Below, piece by piece: positions 27,894-34,559 of a stretch of 64,000 nt of DNA. The DNA comes from Nibricoccus aquaticus. GTDB taxonomy: Bacteria > Verrucomicrobiota > Verrucomicrobiia > Opitutales > Opitutaceae. Location: the NCBI RefSeq assembly GCF_002310495.1, contig NZ_CP023344.1:1302001-1366000 (forward strand). The letters run 5' to 3'. Below the pieces are notes generated by a model, which had not been told where the DNA came from, made no database searches, and saw nothing but the letters and a program-made list of their open reading frames with translations. A program made the translations under genes and the position numbers. The stretch's first letter is position 1. Each line of letters begins with the position of its first letter.

Positions 27894-29762
27894 ATGCTCA
27901 CGATCGCCGACGTCTCCAAGTCCTATGGCACCCGCGAACTCTTCTCGGATGTCTCCCTCTTCATCGCCCGCACCGACCGCCTCGGCCTCATCGGTCCCAA
28001 CGGCGCCGGCAAATCCACGCTCTTCGGCCTGATCCTCGGCGAAGAAAAGCCCGACACCGGCACCATCGAGTGGGAGCGCGGCGCCGACTTCGGCTACCTC
28101 CCGCAGGAAAGCGCCCCCGCCGGCGACGAGACCATCCTCCACATCGCCACCAGCGGCAAAAAACTCGAGCCCACCGATGACGACTACGACATCGACTACA
28201 CGCTCGAACCCCGCGCCCGCAAAATCCTCGACGGCCTCGGCTTCAAAACCGACGACGCCGACAAACTCGCGAAAACTTTCTCCGGCGGCTGGGTCATGCG
28301 CGCCCACCTCGCCCGCCTCCTCGTCGCCGAACCCGCCCTCCTCCTCCTCGACGAACCAACCAACCATCTCGATCTCCAGGCGCTCCTCTGGTTTCAGGAT
28401 TATCTCACACGCTATCCCGGCGGCCTCGTCGTCATCTCGCACGATCGCGCCTTCCTGAACGCCCTCTGCACCGGCATGTTGGAGCTCCGCGCCGGCACGC
28501 TCCATTACTACCACGGCAACTACGACAACTTCCTCGTCGAGAAAGAAGCCCGCAAAGCCCAGCAGGCCGCCGCCTTCAAAAACCAGCAGCGCGAGATCGC
28601 CCACCTCCAGGTCTTCGTCGATCGCTTCGGCGCCAAAGCCTCGATGGCATCGCGCGCGAAATCGAAGGAGAAACAAATCGAGCGCCTCAAGGAAGTCGCC
28701 GTCGAAGAACCGACCGAAGAGCTGCGCAAAATGAACTTCAAGTTCCCGCAGCCCCCGCGCTCCGGTCTGAAAGTCATCGAGCTCAAAAACATCAAGCAGG
28801 CCTACGGCAATCACGTCGTCTATAACGACCTCAACTTCACCGCCGAACGCGGCCAGCGCATCGTCCTCATCGGACCCAACGGCGCGGGCAAATCCACGCT
28901 CCTCAAAATCCTCGCCGACGCCATTCCCACTCAGGGCGGCGTGCGCGAACTCGGCAGCAACGTCATCTCCGGCTACTTTGCCCAAAACCGCCTCGATAAC
29001 CTCGATGCCGAGGCGACCGTCTTCGACAACGTCATGTCGCTCCGCACCGTCGAGAATCAACTCACCGAGCAGCAAGCCCGTGCGATTCTCGGCGCGTTTC
29101 TCTTCCGCAAAGACGACGTCAAGAAACCCGTCTCTGTCCTCTCCGGTGGCGAAAAATCCCGCCTCGCTCTCGCCCGCATCCTCGTGAAGCCGCCGAATCT
29201 CCTCCTCATGGACGAGCCGACGACCCACCTGGACATCCAGTCGATCGACTCCCTCGTCAGCGCGCTGAAAAACTACGAAGGCACGCTGATCTTCATCAGC
29301 CACGACGTTCACTTCATCAAGTCCCTCGCCGAGTCCGTCCTCCACGTCAGCAGCGGCCGCCTCACGCCGTACGCGGGTAACTACGAGTACTTCCTCGAAA
29401 AATCCAAAGCGACCGACGCCCGCGCCGCGCTCACTGCCGGCTTCACCGACGGCCGCCCCAAACAAGTCGAAGCCGTCAAAGCCAAACCCGCCGCACCCGC
29501 TTCCTCTGGCGTGCGCAAACCAAGCCCCAGCGAACTCCGCAAATTCCGCGAAGAAGTCGGCGTCTTGGAAAAGAAAGTCTCCGAACTCGAAGCCAAGCAG
29601 TCCGAGATCACCTCCGCGCTCGAAGCTCCCGAGACCTACGCCGACAAAGGCAAATTCCATCACCTCAACAAAGAGCTCAGCACGATCGTCGATCAGATCA
29701 CCCACGCGACCGAAGCCTGGGAAAAAGCCACCGCCAAACTCGAAGAGATGGAACGCGCATAA
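27894..29762 (+). CDS. ABC-F family ATPase (Uup-like)
   Basis: A 622-residue soluble protein with two ABC ATPase domains and no membrane segments. Domain 1: Walker A GPNGAGKST (about 36-44), signature FSGGW, Walker B LLLLDEPTNHLD. Domain 2: Walker A GPNGAGKST, signature LSGGEKSRLALAR, Walker B LLLMDEPTTHLD. The linker between them is charged and helical (the P-site interaction motif region), and a C-terminal coiled coil (about 540-622, ELRKFREEVGVLEKKVSELE) resembles Uup. ABC-F proteins act on the ribosome in translation or antibiotic protection. Which subfamily cannot be settled from the sequence alone. A strong terminator follows. Confidence 0.9.
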   Translation: MLTIADVSKSYGTRELFSDVSLFIARTDRLGLIGPNGAGKSTLFGLILGEEKPDTGTIEWERGADFGYLPQESAPAGDETILHIATSGKKLEPTDDDYDIDYTLEPRARKILDGLGFKTDDADKLAKTFSGGWVMRAHLARLLVAEPALLLLDEPTNHLDLQALLWFQDYLTRYPGGLVVISHDRAFLNALCTGMLELRAGTLHYYHGNYDNFLVEKEARKAQQAAAFKNQQREIAHLQVFVDRFGAKASMASRAKSKEKQIERLKEVAVEEPTEELRKMNFKFPQPPRSGLKVIELKNIKQAYGNHVVYNDLNFTAERGQRIVLIGPNGAGKSTLLKILADAIPTQGGVRELGSNVISGYFAQNRLDNLDAEATVFDNVMSLRTVENQLTEQQARAILGAFLFRKDDVKKPVSVLSGGEKSRLALARILVKPPNLLLMDEPTTHLDIQSIDSLVSALKNYEGTLIFISHDVHFIKSLAESVLHVSSGRLTPYAGNYEYFLEKSKATDARAALTAGFTDGRPKQVEAVKAKPAAPASSGVRKPSPSELRKFREEVGVLEKKVSELEAKQSEITSALEAPETYADKGKFHHLNKELSTIVDQITHATEAWEKATAKLEEMERA

Positions 29763-29774
29763 ACCTCCGAGGTG

Positions 29775-29827
29775 GAACGCGCCGTCCCGGCGCGTTTCCG
29801 ATGGAGGTGCGGTGCCCTCACCGCACA
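29775..29827. repeat. Two adjacent hairpin repeats
   Basis: First GGAACGCGCC / GGCGCGTTTCC (one extra base in the right arm), then GATGGAGG with stem TGCGGTG / CACCGCA. The first recurs at 59195 with the same GAGGTGGAACGCGCC leader; the second is the partner of 16958 with a changed stem. Confidence 0.75.
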
Positions 29828-29839
29828 TTCACGCCCAGT

Positions 29840-30075
29840 CGAATCGCAAAGACGCCAAGCCGCGAAGTTCGGACGCAAAGAGTCCCAACTCACTTTCAAG
29901 CCCAGCCGCCACGCTGGGCTTTTTTATTTAGAACCACAGAGACACAGAGTTCACAGAGCCCAGATCGAACTCTGAAACTCTGGCTCCGCGTCCTCCGCGC
30001 CTCCGCGGTTAATTCATTTCCGATTCCGAACCTTCGCTCCGACCTTAGCGCCTTCGCGTCTTCGCGATTAAAAAG
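29840..30075. repeat. Cluster of dispersed repeats
   Basis: This gene-free stretch holds GAATCGCAAAGACGCCAAGC (the reverse orientation of the 31255 element), then after the terminator CCACAGAGACACAGAG, GCGTCCTCCGCGCCTCCGCG-GTTAATTC and CTTCGCGTCTTCGCGATTAA. Elements of this type occur at least six more times in the window. Confidence 0.6.
29898..29929 (+). terminator. Rho-independent terminator after the ABC-F gene
   Basis: Stem AAGCCCAGC / GCTGGGCTT with a six-base loop CGCCAC, followed by TTTTTATTT. It lies 135 bp after the stop. Confidence 0.85.
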
Positions 30076-30081
30076 ACGTGA

Positions 30082-30882
30082 TCATCCAGCCGCGCGCTTG
30101 AGCACCAGCATCTCATCCGCCCCCGCGAAGAACTCATAATCCACGCGAACGATCTCGCTCACGATCCTATCCGCCGCGAGTGCCGCCCGCAGCTCCTTCA
30201 ACTGCGCATAACGTTTTCCGCCCAGCCCGAGAACCGGATGTATCTTCACCTCATCCCGGCTCACCCGAACCAGCTCGCGACACGCCTCGACATGAAACGA
30301 CAAGTCGAACTGCTTCGCGTAGAGAAACAGGAAGTGCGCGCACAGCACCACGTCGAACGCGCGATCTAGAAACGGCAGCTGCGGCAGCGCCGTGCCGACA
30401 TAGCGGTTATGGACAAACTGCGCCTCATAGTCCGCGAGGAACCGCGCCGCCGCCGCACGCCGGCTCTCCTCCGCTTCGTCAATCGACGCAAAAGCCTTCC
30501 CCAGCCGAAACAACCCAGGCTTCGTCCGCATCTGCGCGAACATCGCGCGGTAGTCTATCGCCACATGAGCCGCCAGCGCGTCCGGCCTGCATCCATAAAG
30601 TGGATCAACCGCCACCGCATCGACGCCGCGCTTGCACGCCTCCGCCGTGAACGACGACGGCCCCGCCGCCACATCGAGCACCGACTTTCCTTTGAGCGCC
30701 GCAATATCCAGCGCGAAAAACTGCGCGTACTCCGCGAGCGTGCGGCCAAAGAAGGAAACTGAGCGCAGTTCCAGTGACGACGCAGACGAAGTTGCAGTCA
30801 CAGGACTGACTCTTGTCTGCGCGTATGATGGCGGGCGTTCGAGTGAGGTGATCGTTTCTAGCGAATTGAGCGTGGTATTCAT
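30082..30882 (-). CDS. SAM-dependent methyltransferase-like protein
   Basis: A 266-residue protein with a Rossmann-type class I methyltransferase core. SAM-binding motif I is SVLDVAAGPSSFTAEACKRG (about 65-84), followed by AVAVDPLYG for the acidic residue after strand 2 and FDVVLCAHFLFLY for motif IV/post-I. The N-terminal 55 residues are Thr/Ser-rich and poorly defined. The substrate is unknown. The ATG at MNTTLNSLETI was chosen; the frame stays open for 59 codons upstream but crosses a terminator-like hairpin and is unlikely to be translated. Confidence 0.75.
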   Translation of the reverse strand: MNTTLNSLETITSLERPPSYAQTRVSPVTATSSASSLELRSVSFFGRTLAEYAQFFALDIAALKGKSVLDVAAGPSSFTAEACKRGVDAVAVDPLYGCRPDALAAHVAIDYRAMFAQMRTKPGLFRLGKAFASIDEAEESRRAAAARFLADYEAQFVHNRYVGTALPQLPFLDRAFDVVLCAHFLFLYAKQFDLSFHVEACRELVRVSRDEVKIHPVLGLGGKRYAQLKELRAALAADRIVSEIVRVDYEFFAGADEMLVLKRAAG

Positions 30883-30943
30883 TTCATAATTTGCGCCTGG
30901 GTCGCTGGCGCGTGGCGGTGCTTCGGAGGAGAAATTCGGAAAA

Positions 30944-30973
30944 TAAAAAACCCGACTCAGGTTGGAGTCGGGC
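30944..30973 (-). terminator. Minus-strand terminator upstream of the methyltransferase
   Basis: On the minus strand the stem CCCGACTC / GAGTCGGG with a six-base loop is followed by TTTTTTATTTT. It lies 60 bp before the methyltransferase start, so it either ends a short upstream transcript (see the small frame next to it) or acts as an attenuator. Confidence 0.75.
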
Positions 30974-31036
30974 TTGGCGGGTCTCGTGCGGCGGATTGTT
31001 TTATCTTCGCCGGACGCAGTCTTTATTGAGAGCGCG

Positions 31037-31129
31037 TCACCATCGCCAAGCCGTCGCATGCCATGCGCGTGCGACCGTCGCTTTAAGAGCGACGACGGCT
31101 GCGGCTTTGACCTGTGCGGTGCGATTCAT
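31037..31129 (-). CDS. Possible 30-residue small protein or leader peptide
   Basis: ATG to TGA encodes MNRTAQVKAAAVVALKATVA followed by RAWHATAWRW: 30 residues, net positive, Ala-rich and Trp-tailed, able to form an amphipathic helix. It ends about 65 bp before the minus-strand terminator, and the DNA has internal hairpins (GTCGCT/AGCGAC at about 31078-31095). No Shine-Dalgarno was seen, and an in-frame ATG 24 codons upstream exists. It could be a small protein, a leader peptide or part of a non-coding RNA. Confidence 0.3.
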   Translation of the reverse strand: MNRTAQVKAAAVVALKATVARAWHATAWRW

Positions 31130-31254
31130 CTGTGCGCTTTGATGTCCGGCGCTCCGGTCACCGGCAAGCGCGAAAACCGGATCAACCGGACACCCGGGCA
31201 TTTGATTTTCGCCGTGCCCGTTCGCTCACGGCAGATTCATCGCAGTCGTTATTT

Positions 31255-31300
31255 TCTTTGCTCCATCCTTTGCGGCTTGGCGTCTTCGCGATTCAAAAAT
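31255..31300. repeat. Dispersed TTCGCGATTCAAAA-type repeat
   Basis: TCCTTTGCGGCTTGGCGTCT followed by TCGCGATTCAAAAAT. It is the reverse complement of the element near 29845 and related to those at 19340, 25430 and 30045. It lies upstream of the CPA2 antiporter gene. Confidence 0.6.
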
Positions 31301-31402
31301 CCCCGTGAGCAACACACCTGCACCCATCAGGTGAAAAAAAATTCCGCATTTCTGCTATGAGGGCTCGACGCATCCACCTCACGTCGCACGGTCACACTCA
31401 TC

Positions 31403-33187
31403 ATGCCGCACGACATCTCGCTCATCACCACCATCGCCTTCGGGTTCACCGCCGCATTGTTCTTTGGTCTGATAGCGAAGCGCTGCGGCCTCTCCCCCAT
31501 CGTCGGCTACCTCATCGCCGGCATCGCCGCCGGCCCGCACACCCCCGGCTTCGTCGGCGACGCGCACCTCGCCCCGCAGCTCGCCGAGATCGGCGTCATC
31601 CTGCTGATGTTCGGCGTCGGTCTCCACTTTCACCTCAAAGATCTGCTCGCCGTCCGCTCCATCGCCATTCCCGGTGCGCTCGGCCAGAGCATCGCCGCCA
31701 CCGTCGTCTCCATGGTCATTGCCATGGCCTGCGGTTGGTCCTGGTCCGCCGGTCTCGTCCTCGGCATCGCCACCGCCGTCGCCTCCACTGTCGTGCTTCT
31801 CCGAGTACTCATGGATAACAACGTTCTCGAAACCACCTCCGGCCACGTTGCCGTCGGCTGGCTCATCGTCGAAGACCTCATCACCGTCCTCGTCCTCGTC
31901 CTGTTGCCCGCCTTCGCTATTAAAGAAGGCGTGGAAAACGCGGGCGGATTTTTGCACATTCTCCAATCCGCCGGCTGGGCCGTCCTCAAACTCGCCATCC
32001 TCGTCGCACTCGTCGCCATCGCCGGCGCGAAATTCGTCCCCTGGCTTCTCCACCGCGTCGCCGCCCTCCGCTCGCGCGAACTCTTCACGCTCTCGATCCT
32101 CGTCATGTCGATCGCCGTCGCCACCGCCGCCTACAAAGCCTTCGACGCCTCCATGGCCCTCGGCGCTTTCCTCGCCGGCATGATGGTCGGCCAGTCCAAA
32201 TTCTCCCACCAGGCCGCCGCCGAGGCGCTCCCCATGCGCGACGCCTTCGCCGTCCTCTTCTTCGTCTCCGTCGGCATGTTGTTCGATTTCCGCGTCGTCA
32301 TCGACCAACCCTGGCTCGTCGCAGGCGTCACCGCCGTCATCCTCATCGTGAAACCGCTCACCGCGTTTCTCATCGTCCTCCTCTGCCGACACACCGTGCG
32401 CACCGGCCTCATGGTCGCTGGCGGCCTCGCCCAGATCGGCGAATTCTCCTTCATCCTCGCCGACGTCGCCAAAGCCCAGGGCCTCCTCCCCGGCGAATCC
32501 AGCGCCGTCCTCGTCGCTGGCGCCATCATCTCCATCAGCATCAACCCCGTCTTCTTCCGCGGCCTCATGGCTCTCGAACCCTGGATCGAACGCCACGGCA
32601 GCTGGATGAACTGGCTCACCAAACGCAGCGAAGTCAAAGGCGCCGCCATCAATTCATCCCTCCCCGCTGAAAAGAAAGAAGGCATCCAGGCCATCGTTGT
32701 CGGCCACGGCCCCGTCGGCGAAACCGTCAGCCGCCTCCTGCGCGAATTCGACATCGAGCCCATGATCATCGAGACCAACATCGACACCGTCGCCGAGCTC
32801 CGCGCCCAGGGCCACAGCGCCCTCTTCGGCGACGCCACCCGCCCCGACATCCTCAAAGAGGCCGCCATCAAAACCGCCCGCTACCTCGTCCTCACCATCC
32901 CCGACGCCATCGTGCGCCAGGGCGTCATCGCCACCGCCCGCGAACTGAACCCGCACATCCGCATCCTCACCCGCGCCCGCTACCTCGCCGAACGCGACTC
33001 CCTCAAGGACGCCGGTGTATCCGTTATTTGCTTCGACGAAGCCGAGGCCGCCGCCGGCCTCGCCGAAGGCCTCCTCGCCGACGTCGGTGTTCCCACCGAA
33101 CGCGTGAATCAAGAAGTCCTCCGCATCCGCGCTGAACTCGGCTCCGTCGTGAAACTCGAAAACAACGCCGCCGCCGCCCACCCCTGA
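31403..33187 (+). CDS. CPA2-family cation/proton antiporter with RCK domain (KefB/YbaL-like)
   Basis: A 594-residue inner-membrane protein. Residues about 5-400 form twelve or so membrane helices typical of monovalent cation:proton antiporter 2 proteins, with GLSPIVGYLIAGIAAGPHTP, LLMFGVGLHFHLKDL and GLAQIGEFSFILADVA. Residues about 430-550 form a TrkA-N/RCK NAD-binding domain with VVGHGPVGETVSRLL and an acidic residue at IIETN. Such proteins exchange K+ or Na+ for H+ and respond to nucleotides. It is closest in layout to YbaL/KefB; no KefF/KefG partner is beside it. Confidence 0.9.
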   Translation: MPHDISLITTIAFGFTAALFFGLIAKRCGLSPIVGYLIAGIAAGPHTPGFVGDAHLAPQLAEIGVILLMFGVGLHFHLKDLLAVRSIAIPGALGQSIAATVVSMVIAMACGWSWSAGLVLGIATAVASTVVLLRVLMDNNVLETTSGHVAVGWLIVEDLITVLVLVLLPAFAIKEGVENAGGFLHILQSAGWAVLKLAILVALVAIAGAKFVPWLLHRVAALRSRELFTLSILVMSIAVATAAYKAFDASMALGAFLAGMMVGQSKFSHQAAAEALPMRDAFAVLFFVSVGMLFDFRVVIDQPWLVAGVTAVILIVKPLTAFLIVLLCRHTVRTGLMVAGGLAQIGEFSFILADVAKAQGLLPGESSAVLVAGAIISISINPVFFRGLMALEPWIERHGSWMNWLTKRSEVKGAAINSSLPAEKKEGIQAIVVGHGPVGETVSRLLREFDIEPMIIETNIDTVAELRAQGHSALFGDATRPDILKEAAIKTARYLVLTIPDAIVRQGVIATARELNPHIRILTRARYLAERDSLKDAGVSVICFDEAEAAAGLAEGLLADVGVPTERVNQEVLRIRAELGSVVKLENNAAAAHP

Positions 33188-33266
33188 CCGTAAGCGCGCA
33201 GCAAGCCCTTGATCCAAGCTAGCACGCGCACCCCGTGCGCCTTGCTCCCACCGCCCGCTTCCCCAC

Positions 33267-33291
33267 GTAGGGCTCGACCTCGCGTCGAGCC
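33267..33291. repeat. GTAGGG hairpin repeat, copy A
   Basis: GTAG leader, stem GGCTCGAC / GTCGAGCC, loop CTCGC. Identical over 25 bp to 58010. A third element at 63158 keeps leader and loop but changes the stem. Confidence 0.85.
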
Positions 33292-33338
33292 TTCACGTCG
33301 CGCCCGCTTTATTCCTAAAACCGCCCACCTCTTTCCAA

Positions 33339-33360
33339 GTTAGGGCGGACTATCCCTAAC
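33339..33360. repeat. GTTAGGG hairpin repeat
   Basis: Inverted repeat GTTAGGG / CCCTAAC with an eight-base spacer. The right arm and context resemble the element at 41825 (TCCCTAACGCGCC). Confidence 0.6.
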
Positions 33361-33413
33361 CCGATGGCTGGACCCCGCCCTCCCTCCTGCTAACCGCGAC
33401 CTGCCTCATCTGT

Positions 33414-33468
33414 CATTGGTCATTGGTCATTGGTCATTGGTCATTGGTCATTGGTCATTGGTCATTGG
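33414..33468. repeat. Tandem repeat of CATTGGT, nearly eight units
   Basis: Seven exact 7-bp units of CATTGGT followed by CATTGG. One- to two-unit versions of the same element, with the same upstream CTAACCGC...CTGCC context, are at 58168 and 59266. Unit number is therefore variable between loci. Confidence 0.95.
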
Positions 33469-33487
33469 CGCGCGCTTCACGCGCGCC
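33467..33487. repeat. GGCGCGCG hairpin
   Basis: Perfect eight-base-pair stem GGCGCGCG / CGCGCGCC with loop CTTCA, joined directly to the end of the CATTGGT tandem array. A related CGCGCGCGCCTCACGCGCGT is at about 63231. Confidence 0.7.
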
Positions 33488-33605
33488 CGGTTTTTTGTTC
33501 GTCTCGCCCCACGCTCTCCGTTCGCATCCCCACACAGGCGGGGCCCACGGCCACGCGCTGTACCAACACACACACCACAACCCTGCCCATCCCGTCCCGT
33601 CTCCC

Positions 33606-34223
33606 ATGAAAAAGTACCTCGTCGAATTCATCGGCACCTTCTTCCTCGTCTTCACCGTCGGCATGTCCGTCCGCAGCGGCGCGCCACTCGCCCCGCTCGC
33701 CATCGGCGCCTCCCTCATGGTGATGATCTTCGCCGGCGGCCACATCTCCGGCGGCCACTTCAACCCCGCCGTCACCCTCGCCGTCTGGCTCCGTGGCAAA
33801 TGCGCCGCCAAAGACGTGCTCCCCTACTGGATTGCCCAGTTCATCGCCGGCACCATCGCCGCTCTCCTCGTCACCTTCCTCTTCGCCGGTAAACCACCCG
33901 CCCCCGCGCTGCACGGATCCATCGAGTCTCTGATCGTCGAATTCCTCTTCACCTTCGCCCTCGCCTGGGTCGTCCTCAACACCGCCACCGCCAAAGGCAC
34001 CGCCGGCAATTCCTTCTACGGCCTCGCCATCGGCTTCACCGTTCTCACCGGTGCCGTCGCCGTTGGCGGCGTATCCGGCGGAGCATTCAACCCCGCCGTC
34101 GGCCTCGGCGTCTTCGTCATGGGCCTCGAATCCATCAAGCAGCTCGGTATCTACGTCGTGGCCGATCTCCTCGGCGGAGCCGCCGCCGCGCTGGCCTTCA
34201 AAGCCGTCAACTCCGAGGAGTGA
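33606..34223 (+). CDS. MIP-family channel (aquaporin)
   Basis: A 205-residue membrane protein with six hydrophobic helices and two NPA loops: GGHFNPAVTL (NPA 53-55) and GGAFNPAVGL (NPA 162-164). This identifies a water or small-solute channel. The position after the second NPA, usually Arg of the selectivity filter in AqpZ and GlpF, is Val here, so the pore may pass larger or uncharged solutes. The start MKKYLVEFIG gives the normal first helix. The frame is open upstream through the CATTGGT array, which is not a credible start. Two hairpin terminators follow. Confidence 0.88.
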   Translation: MKKYLVEFIGTFFLVFTVGMSVRSGAPLAPLAIGASLMVMIFAGGHISGGHFNPAVTLAVWLRGKCAAKDVLPYWIAQFIAGTIAALLVTFLFAGKPPAPALHGSIESLIVEFLFTFALAWVVLNTATAKGTAGNSFYGLAIGFTVLTGAVAVGGVSGGAFNPAVGLGVFVMGLESIKQLGIYVVADLLGGAAAALAFKAVNSEE

Positions 34224-34235
34224 TCCTCCTCTTGA

Positions 34236-34270
34236 AAAAGGCCCGTCTCCCTCTGGAGCGCGGGCCTTTT
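34236..34270 (+). terminator. Terminator after aquaporin
   Basis: Stem AAAAGGCCCG / CGGGCCTTTT with a 15-base loop, 13 bp after the stop. Confidence 0.8.
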
Positions 34271-34280
34271 CCACAAAAGA

Positions 34281-34310
34281 AAACGGCGCACCTCGAAAGG
34301 TGCGCCGTTT
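34281..34310. terminator. Bidirectional terminator between aquaporin and H1-like gene
   Basis: Perfect thirteen-base-pair stem AAACGGCGCACCT / AGGTGCGCCGTTT with loop CGAA. The minus-strand reading continues TCTTTT, so it can end the H1-like transcript as well as back up the aquaporin terminator. Confidence 0.8.
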
Positions 34311-34335
34311 GAGTTTACCAGTATCGAAATACTGA

Positions 34336-34428
34336 TTACTTCTTCTTCGCTGCTTTTTTGACAGCCTTTTTGGCGGCTGGCTTTTTCGCTGCTTTTTTGA
34401 CGACTGCTTTTTTGGATTTGGTGGCCAT
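34336..34428 (-). CDS. Histone H1-like Lys/Ala-rich small protein
   Basis: A 30-residue protein: MATKSKKAVVKKAAKKPAAK followed by KAVKKAAKKK. It consists of Lys/Ala repeats with one Pro, like the C-terminal tail of histone H1 and bacterial H1-like proteins such as chlamydial Hc1/Hc2, so it should bind nucleic acid or other polyanions non-specifically. It is between a bidirectional terminator and the helicase gene on the same strand, with its own 131-bp leader. No Shine-Dalgarno precedes the ATG (CTAAACAAACAT). The unbroken frame, terminator and non-random composition argue that it is real. Confidence 0.7.
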   Translation of the reverse strand: MATKSKKAVVKKAAKKPAAKKAVKKAAKKK

Positions 34429-34452
34429 ATGTTTGTTTAGGGGTGATGTACG

Positions 34453-34480
34453 ACTCCGCAAAATGCGACGGAGTTTTTTT
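34453..34480 (+). terminator. Plus-strand terminator-like hairpin in the H1-like leader
   Basis: ACTCCG / CGGAGT with a ten-base loop and seven T on the plus strand. No plus-strand gene ends here, so it may block antisense transcription or form a 5' leader structure of the minus-strand H1-like mRNA. Confidence 0.45.
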
Positions 34481-34559
34481 CAGGGAAATTTTGTGTAACG
34501 CGAATGCGTCGCGGACAACATTTATCTTTCAGAGAGTTGCGTTTTCTGAAGACGCGCGA

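Larger units (their letters stand above)
33188..33605. other. Repeat-rich intergenic region before aquaporin
   Basis: No gene was seen in these 418 bp. They hold four hairpins (33267, 33339, 33467 and weaker ones) and a 7-bp tandem repeat. The promoter of the aquaporin gene should lie in the last 110 bp, but no clear -35/-10 pair was found. Confidence 0.5.

Noticed and set aside
27834-29828. A 664-codon open frame antisense to the ABC-F gene
   Set aside because: Gly/Glu/Val-rich translation typical of the reverse strand of a GC-biased gene; the sense strand has full ABC motifs.
33414-33468. CATTGGT array considered as a CRISPR
   Set aside because: The unit is 7 bp and contiguous, with no spacers and no cas genes nearby.
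33423-33605. Upstream extension of aquaporin through the tandem array (VIGHWSLVIGHWSL)
   Set aside because: It would be a translated repeat with no similarity to MIP proteins; the ATG at MKKYLVEFIG gives the normal first helix.
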